From assembly GCA_948874605.1 (NCBI GenBank), contig CAQRXS010000037.1:1-10826 (forward strand): DNA of 10,826 bases, read 5' to 3'. Positions 7,736 through 10,826 of this stretch are shown here, piece after piece. The notes under the pieces were generated by a model, which was given only the letters and a program-made list of their open reading frames with translations, searched no databases and was not told the origin of the DNA. The position numbers and the translations under genes were made by a program. Each line of letters begins with the position of its first letter. Within the stretch, counting starts at the first letter, position 1. The stretch is from an uncultured Bacilli bacterium. Its GTDB lineage: Bacteria; Bacillota_I; Bacilli_A; RF39; UBA660.

Positions 7736-7862
7736 CAAGAGTACGAAAACATAAGAAGGCGATACTTTTAATAGTCAAAGTGTAGATTTGCCCTGTTGTT
7801 TTCTGTACTATAAATTTTATTTTTAATACTTTTTGTGTGACATTATACCCGAATGACATCAT
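7722..7862 (-). CDS. 46-residue ORF between the two RNA elements
   Basis: The frame opens with tandem ATG codons (7862 and 7859) behind a near-perfect Shine-Dalgarno sequence, AAAAGGAGGTGA, 8 bases upstream, and ends with TAA at 7724-7722. The product (MMSFGYNVTQKVLKIKFIVQ, then a Thr/Ile-rich stretch, ending RTLGEYV) has alternating hydrophobic segments and no clear membrane span. I do not recognise it. A longer in-frame version from GTG at 7991 would translate through the RNA element and has no ribosome binding site, so I reject that start. Its last two sense codons and stop coincide with the first stem arm of the second RNA element. It may therefore be a regulatory leader peptide rather than a functional protein. 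GC is about 31 percent, higher than the nucleotidyltransferase downstream. Confidence 0.55.
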   Translation of the reverse strand: MMSFGYNVTQKVLKIKFIVQKTTGQIYTLTIKSIAFLCFRTLGEYV

Positions 7863-7882
7863 AAATATCACCTCCTTTTCTA

Positions 7883-7916
7883 GTTCGTGTTTTTTTGAAT
7901 ACAAAAAGCCACGAAC
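7883..7916 (-). promoter_or_regulatory. Alternative hairpin competing with the terminator of RNA copy 2
   Basis: The 3' arm of the copy 2 terminator can pair with downstream sequence instead. GUUCGUG (7916-7910) is perfectly complementary to CACGAAC (7889-7883). After a 2x2 internal loop, the inner UUUUUG/CAAAAA (7907-7902 with 7897-7892) adds six pairs around a UAUU loop (7901-7898). This pairing cannot coexist with the terminator stem and ends six bases before the strong AGGAGG of the 46-residue ORF. It could favour read-through RNA or alter access to that site. Confidence 0.55.
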
Positions 7917-7991
7917 AAAATATTCGTGACTCCGTTTAATACGTGTAGGTATTGTACCCAGCACAGCTCGAAAGTTCTTATGTGCTCTCAC
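7901..7991 (-). ncRNA. Structured attenuator RNA, copy 2 (5' leader of the operon)
   Basis: On the minus strand the order is GUGAG (7991-7987), stem arm AGCACA (7986-7981), UAAGAACUUUCGAGC (7980-7966), stem arm UGUGCU (7965-7960), GGGU-ACAAU-ACCU hairpin (7959-7947), ACACG (7946-7942), a short A/U linker, CGGAGUCAC and the terminator (7931-7907). The blocks GUGAG, UAAGA, UCGAGC, GGGU-N5-ACCUACACG and CGGAGUCAC are shared with copy 1, while the stem arms and hairpin loops differ. The predicted transcription start (about 7994) falls at the 5' edge of the element, so it would be the very beginning of the mRNA. GC is about 43 percent against a much lower background. It resembles a riboswitch or attenuator leader. 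GGGU...ACC is faintly reminiscent of a T-box antiterminator, but the UGGN tRNA-binding bulge is absent. Confidence 0.78.
7903..7931 (-). terminator. Terminator hairpin of RNA element copy 2
   Basis: AGUCACGAA (7931-7923) pairs with UUCGUGGCU (7915-7907), a 9-bp stem with one G-U pair, followed by UUUUU (7907-7903, the first U shared with the stem). It lies between the operon promoter and the 46-residue ORF. It would stop most transcripts unless an alternative fold forms. Confidence 0.83.
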
Positions 7992-8000
7992 TTGTTTATG

Positions 8001-8029
8001 AAAATAACACTTTTTTTTATATATGTCAA
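8001..8029 (-). promoter_or_regulatory. Promoter of the attenuated operon
   Basis: A perfect -35 TTGACA (8029-8024), a 17-base spacer and a -10 of TATTTT (8006-8001, four of six matches) lie just after the recombinase stop codon. The predicted start near 7994 agrees with the 5' boundary of the conserved RNA element. This independent agreement supports both calls. No terminator is visible between the recombinase stop and this promoter, so some read-through from the recombinase gene is possible. Confidence 0.75.
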
Positions 8030-8042
8030 ATTTTTTGATGAA

Positions 8043-8936
8043 TTATTGTCTTGGAAAAGATTTTAAGTAAACTCTTCTTAATCTTTCGTTTGTTATATGT
8101 GTATATATTTGTGTTGTAGATAATGATGAGTGCCCTAGTAATTCTTGCACACTTTTTAAGTCTGCTCCGTTATTTAACATATCTGTTGCAAAAGTGTGCC
8201 TTAGAACATGTGGCGATATCTTGTGTTTTAATGCAGCTTCTTCAACAACTTTGTTTACTATATTCTCTACGCTTCTACTAGATAGAGAACCGCCATTTTT
8301 ATTTAAAAAAAGAATATTAGGAGATTTTTTTGTTGCTAAGATTGGTCTTGATTCTTCTAGATATAGCTTTAAGTATTTCAGCGCATATTCACCAAAGAAA
8401 ACTATTCGATCTTTATTTCCTTTTCCTGTAATTTTTATTTCTTTGTCATTTATATCTATATCGTTTAAATTTATACTAGTTAATTCCGAAACACGTAGAC
8501 CTGTTGCATATAGTAATTCAATTATTAAACGATTTCTTATTTCTAAAGGAGTTTCGACTGAAAGTGATTCGAAAATTGTTTGTATTTCGTTAGGTTGGAG
8601 AAAATTTGGAAGCTTTTTTTCTTTCTTAGGATTTTTTATTAATTTGAAGTTATTTATTTTTATTTTATTTTGTGTTATTAAATAGGAATAAAAATGTCTT
8701 AAAGTACTTAAAGTTCTTGATATGGAATTTTTTGATAATTTTAGTTCGTCTAAATATTTTAAATATTCTCGAATTTGATCTTTATTAATAGTTATATAAT
8801 TGATTTTTTTGAGGATTATATAGCTATAATAATTATCTAAATCTCTTTGGCAACTTATTATGGTGTTTGTTGAATATCTTTTTTCGTTTTCTAAATATTT
8901 TATAAATTCTTTTATATCTTTTGATAAATAATTCAT
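8043..8936 (-). CDS. Tyrosine recombinase, XerC/XerD family
   Basis: This 297-residue site-specific recombinase cuts and rejoins DNA through a phosphotyrosine intermediate. Xer proteins resolve chromosome dimers at dif; relatives move integrative elements. The N-terminal SAM-like core-binding domain spans about 1-100 (KRYSTNTIISCQRDLDNYY at 19-37). The catalytic domain spans about 105-297, with Arg148 (ATGLRVSEL), Lys172 (GKGNKDR), His243 and Arg246 (HVLRHTFA), His269 (LGHSSLSTTQIYTH) and nucleophile Tyr278: the full RKHRHY set. Length and motifs match chromosomal XerC/XerD closely; I cannot decide which. The ATG at 8936 has AGGTGA four bases upstream and an extended -10 promoter. No att-like repeats are evident nearby, so housekeeping dimer resolution is more likely than element mobility. 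Its position beside the attenuated operon may still mark a variable locus. Confidence 0.93.
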   Translation of the reverse strand: MNYLSKDIKEFIKYLENEKRYSTNTIISCQRDLDNYYSYIILKKINYITINKDQIREYLKYLDELKLSKNSISRTLSTLRHFYSYLITQNKIKINNFKLIKNPKKEKKLPNFLQPNEIQTIFESLSVETPLEIRNRLIIELLYATGLRVSELTSINLNDIDINDKEIKITGKGNKDRIVFFGEYALKYLKLYLEESRPILATKKSPNILFLNKNGGSLSSRSVENIVNKVVEEAALKHKISPHVLRHTFATDMLNNGADLKSVQELLGHSSLSTTQIYTHITNERLRRVYLKSFPRQ

Positions 8937-8957
8937 TTAATCACCTACTATATTTTG

Positions 8958-8966
8958 ATTATAACA
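8958..8966 (-). promoter_or_regulatory. Extended -10 promoter of the recombinase gene
   Basis: The minus strand reads TGTTATAAT, between the upstream terminator and the recombinase start. No convincing -35 is seen. The predicted start near 8951 leaves a very short leader that contains only the AGGTGA site. Confidence 0.65.
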
Positions 8967-8978
8967 TTTTTTAATAAT

Positions 8979-9009
8979 AAAAGAAGCTTTATTTCTTTAA
9001 GCTTCTTTT
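8979..9009 (-). terminator. Terminator overlapping the end of the upstream gene
   Basis: A perfect 11-bp inverted repeat (8979-8989 with 8999-9009, core AAGAAGCTT) surrounds a 9-base loop. On the minus strand the stem ends in UUCUUUU and is followed by a U-rich AUUAUU tract. The stop codon of the preceding gene (8991-8989) lies at the loop/stem border, so the 5' arm of the hairpin is coding sequence. Confidence 0.75.
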
Positions 9010-9684
9010 GTGTCTGTTATTAAATAATTGAATAACGTTTTGAAGATTTTTTAGTTCATCTTCTCCAAGACTACATAAAAAATCGAATGTTACTTCTTTG
9101 CCTCCAATTGATATTTTACTCTCTAGAATAGTATCAATCATAATAAATCTTTCTTCTTCGCGGTCGTCTTTTATAGGTTCTTGATATTTTATAGTGTCAG
9201 AAACTATGCCACGTTTAGCTAAATCTTCAGGGGTAAGTTCTTCATCACTGTACATTTCTTTTATTTCATCATCTGATAAAATTTGTAAATCTTTTTCTTC
9301 ATCGTTTTGAATAATTGAAACACATAGTTGACTTGTTTTTTGACTTTCAACAAAATCAATAGATAATTGGGATGCAATTCCAGCTGGCTCTGATTTAATG
9401 ACTTTTTTTCGTGAACTTTTAATTCCTAATTTTTTTCTTAAATTTACAAGTTCATTGTAAGTCATAGTATATATATCGCTATCTTCAAGAGACAATGATA
9501 CTTCAGGATGAAGATTAAGATATTCGATTATTTCTTGAGGGTATTTTTTCATTGCTGCTTTTATATTTTTACACATACTAGCTATTTGATATATAGATTT
9601 TGTTGAAAAAAGTAAGTTAACGTCATATGTTGTGTTTAAACTTAAAAATTCTTTAAATTCTTCTATCTCTTTTTTTGTATACAT
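8989..9684 (-). CDS. Unrecognised soluble acidic protein
   Basis: This 231-residue cytoplasmic protein starts at ATG 9684-9682. A longer frame from GTG 9693 exists, but that GTG is part of the AGGTGA ribosome binding site, which sits 5 bases before the ATG, as it does for the recombinase gene. There is no signal peptide or membrane span. The N-terminal third is helical and mixed in charge (KKEIEEFKEFLSLN). A basic patch near residues 84-97 (LRKKLGIKSSRKKV) is followed by a variable Ser/Gln-rich linker and an acidic stretch with SDDEIKEMYSDEELTPEDLA. A basic tail ends the protein. I know no family. It follows the 207-residue gene by 38 bases and is probably co-transcribed with it. Confidence 0.8.
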   Translation of the reverse strand: MYTKKEIEEFKEFLSLNTTYDVNLLFSTKSIYQIASMCKNIKAAMKKYPQEIIEYLNLHPEVSLSLEDSDIYTMTYNELVNLRKKLGIKSSRKKVIKSEPAGIASQLSIDFVESQKTSQLCVSIIQNDEEKDLQILSDDEIKEMYSDEELTPEDLAKRGIVSDTIKYQEPIKDDREEERFIMIDTILESKISIGGKEVTFDFLCSLGEDELKNLQNVIQLFNNRHKRSLKK

Positions 9685-9722
9685 AACATTCACCTAGTCT
9701 AAATATAAATTAAAGTTTAATT

Positions 9723-10346
9723 TTATGCAACTTTATCTTCACTTTTTGAATAATCTCTTTTTATTAAAATGGGATTTTCATTATTATTAAGACACTTTTC
9801 TATTATTTTTCGAGACAACTTGATTATAATACTTCTTTTTATAGCATAGCTTAAATCGTTTAAAACACTTAGAGCAGCATATGTTACTTTCTCTCCTTGA
9901 ATTTTAAAATAATCGATATTTCTTATTATATATTTTATTTCTTCTAATTTTTTATCTTCAATATTTAGATTACATATATTATATATTTCACTTAGATTTT
10001 GTTTGTTATCTATATTCGTTATTATGTATCCGATTATTGCGTTTATTGATAATATATTGGTGTCTTCTTTAAAAATTGGACCATCTTTTAATTCACGATA
10101 TTTGCCTTTTTCATGATATATAATTGCAAAGCCTTGATATTGTTCTTCTTTATCTACTATATTTGCTCTTAATATTGCGTTAATAAGATCTAATCTTGTT
10201 ATTTTTTTAGTAAAAGAATCTATGCCTTCAAGAGTAAGAAGGTTTTCACCACTATATATATCTAATAAATGCCATTCTAGTGGAAGATAATCGTTATTAT
10301 TTCTTTTTATGGCTAATAAATATGCTCTATTAGATAATTCTTTCAT
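9723..10346 (-). CDS. Unrecognised soluble protein
   Basis: This 207-residue protein begins at ATG 10346 behind AAGGAGG and a run of seven T residues. The N-terminal half has a beta-rich look (LPLEWHLLDIYSGENLLTLE near 21-40, then a strand/turn pattern with YQGFAIIYHEKGKYRELKDG near 69-88). The C-terminal half is helical, with NLSEIYNICNLNIEDKKLEE and a basic helix ending near Lys185. No catalytic motif, signal peptide or membrane segment is evident, and I recognise no family. It has its own strong promoter. The next gene downstream (8989-9684) has no clear promoter, so the two probably form a unit of unknown function. Confidence 0.82.
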   Translation of the reverse strand: MKELSNRAYLLAIKRNNNDYLPLEWHLLDIYSGENLLTLEGIDSFTKKITRLDLINAILRANIVDKEEQYQGFAIIYHEKGKYRELKDGPIFKEDTNILSINAIIGYIITNIDNKQNLSEIYNICNLNIEDKKLEEIKYIIRNIDYFKIQGEKVTYAALSVLNDLSYAIKRSIIIKLSRKIIEKCLNNNENPILIKRDYSKSEDKVA

Positions 10347-10369
10347 AAAAAAACCTCCTTAAGAGGAGA

Positions 10370-10399
10370 ATTATATCATAATTTGAAAACTATAGTCAA
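10370..10399 (-). promoter_or_regulatory. Strong promoter of the 207-residue protein gene
   Basis: The -35 is TTGACT (10399-10394), the spacer is 18 bases, and the -10 is TATAAT (10375-10370) preceded by the extended TGA motif. This is the best promoter in the window. The predicted start near 10363 leaves about 17 leader bases, just the AAGGAGG site and a T run before the ATG. The -35 abuts the stop codon of the upstream membrane protein gene. Confidence 0.82.
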
Positions 10400-10732
10400 T
10401 TATTTAAAGAAGCTACCTATATAGTCAAAAAATTTTGTTACTTTATTATTTATAAAATCGTTAACCCCTTCACCGATATTATATCCGAGATTTGTAATAG
10501 GAGTTGATGTGTCAATGTAGGTTTCCTCAGTGTAATCTTTTATATCCACGAATTTTCCATCTCGAACATCACTTTCAAATTCTTTTATTTTTTCTTCTGT
10601 TAAAATTGTTTTGTTATTTATTTCATTTTTGTAATTTCCACTTTCTACTTGAAAATAGTTTATTAAAAAAATGATAAATAAAAGTAATACGATTCTTCTA
10701 AAAATAATCCAGGCTTTTTTGCTATTTTTCAT
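10400..10732 (-). CDS. Small single-pass membrane protein, unrecognised
   Basis: This 110-residue protein has a basic N-terminus (MKNSKKAWIIFRR) and one hydrophobic helix (about 8-27), followed by a hydrophilic, acidic domain of about 80 residues. The charge pattern predicts the N-terminus inside and the C-terminal domain outside. I see no lipobox or signal peptidase site, so it is probably membrane-anchored. The C-terminal half has SDVRDGKFVDIKDYTEE and ends in an aromatic amphipathic segment (VTKFFDYIGSFFK). I do not recognise a family. Its ATG shares a base with the stop of the upstream gene (TAATG), and AGGTGA lies inside that gene's end, so the two are translationally coupled. No terminator separates it from the promoter that follows. 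Confidence 0.8.
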   Translation of the reverse strand: MKNSKKAWIIFRRIVLLLFIIFLINYFQVESGNYKNEINNKTILTEEKIKEFESDVRDGKFVDIKDYTEETYIDTSTPITNLGYNIGEGVNDFINNKVTKFFDYIGSFFK

Positions 10733-10826
10733 TATTCACCTTCTAAGTATTTTAAAATTACTTTAGATAAGATTTTAAGAGAATTATTTAACTCTTCTAT
10801 TTCATTATATTGTCCTCCTAGCTCAA
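10732..10826 (-). CDS. C-terminal fragment of an unidentified protein
   Basis: An open frame enters from the right edge and ends at TAA (10734-10732), giving the last 30 residues (ELGGQYNEIEELNNSLKILS and a Lys/Leu tail ending KYLEGE). The fragment looks like one amphipathic helix. It is too short to assign a family. Its stop overlaps the start of the small membrane protein gene, which implies a shared operon. Confidence 0.6.
   Translation of the reverse strand, partial: ELGGQYNEIEELNNSLKILSKVILKYLEGE

Noticed and set aside
7641..7970. Short CRISPR array or insertion-sequence ends
   Set aside because: There are only two imperfect copies, the intervening DNA is an ORF rather than a spacer, no cas genes are present, and the differences follow RNA pairing rather than repeat decay.
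7863..7991. Longer 89-residue reading frame starting at GTG 7991
   Set aside because: It has no ribosome binding site, begins at the predicted transcript start, and would translate through the structured RNA and its terminator. The ATG at 7862 has a near-perfect site.
7641..7991. T-box riboswitch
   Set aside because: GGGU...ACC followed by a CG and a terminator recalls the T-box antiterminator, but the UGGN bulge, Stem I features and a specifier loop are absent, and the element is only about 90 bases long.
8194..8685. Plus-strand ORF of 163 codons inside the recombinase gene
   Set aside because: It is antisense to the recombinase catalytic residues, with low-complexity translation and no promoter or ribosome binding site.
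8043..8936. Recombinase as the integrase of a mobile element carrying the operon
   Set aside because: No flanking direct repeats, tRNA gene or excisionase/relaxase genes are visible in the window, and the protein matches ordinary XerC/XerD.
10357..10368. Hairpin hiding the ribosome binding site of the 207-residue gene, followed by seven T residues
   Set aside because: The 5' arm (CTCCT) lies at or upstream of the predicted transcription start near 10363, so most of it is probably not transcribed.

Overview
This is an AT-rich window from a low-GC Gram-positive bacterium (Firmicutes/Bacillota). The evidence is strong AGGAGG-type ribosome binding sites, TATAAT promoters (several with an extended TGnTATAAT -10), Rho-independent terminators, TGG tryptophan codons with TGA used as a stop (standard code), and a clostridial-type pyruvate phosphate dikinase. 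The composition fits an anaerobic gut Clostridia/Bacilli lineage, but I cannot name the species. Every gene I accept is on the minus strand, so transcription runs from high to low coordinates.

In transcription order, positions 10826-8989 hold the tail of a truncated gene, a small single-pass membrane protein and two soluble proteins I do not recognise. They end in a terminator at 8979-9009. A XerC/XerD-type tyrosine recombinase (8043-8936) follows with its own extended -10 promoter.

Positions 8029-3020 look like one long transcription unit. A good promoter (TTGACA, 17 bp spacer, TATTTT) lies just behind the recombinase. Its predicted start is at the 5' end of a structured RNA (about 7901-7991) that ends in a terminator. 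Then come a 46-residue ORF, a second copy of the same RNA (about 7641-7735) also ending in a terminator, a 45-residue Tyr/Lys-rich repeat peptide, a nucleotidyltransferase, two GNAT acetyltransferases, and an ABC ATPase with two ABC-2 type permeases. These are tightly spaced or overlapping and end at a strong terminator (3020-3042). A small-molecule modification and export set behind two attenuators suggests an inducible resistance or self-protection operon. That function is inferred.

Positions 3010-328 carry ppdK (pyruvate phosphate dikinase, central metabolism) as an apparent single-gene unit with its own promoter and terminator. It is visibly richer in GC than the operon before it. Positions 278-1 hold the promoter and first 78 codons of an unrecognised gene that leaves the window.

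The most interesting item is the tandem RNA element. The two copies share conserved loop and junction sequences, while the first stem has changed sequence on both sides and kept its pairing. The second copy starts inside the last codons of the 46-residue ORF, which suggests coupling between translation and termination.
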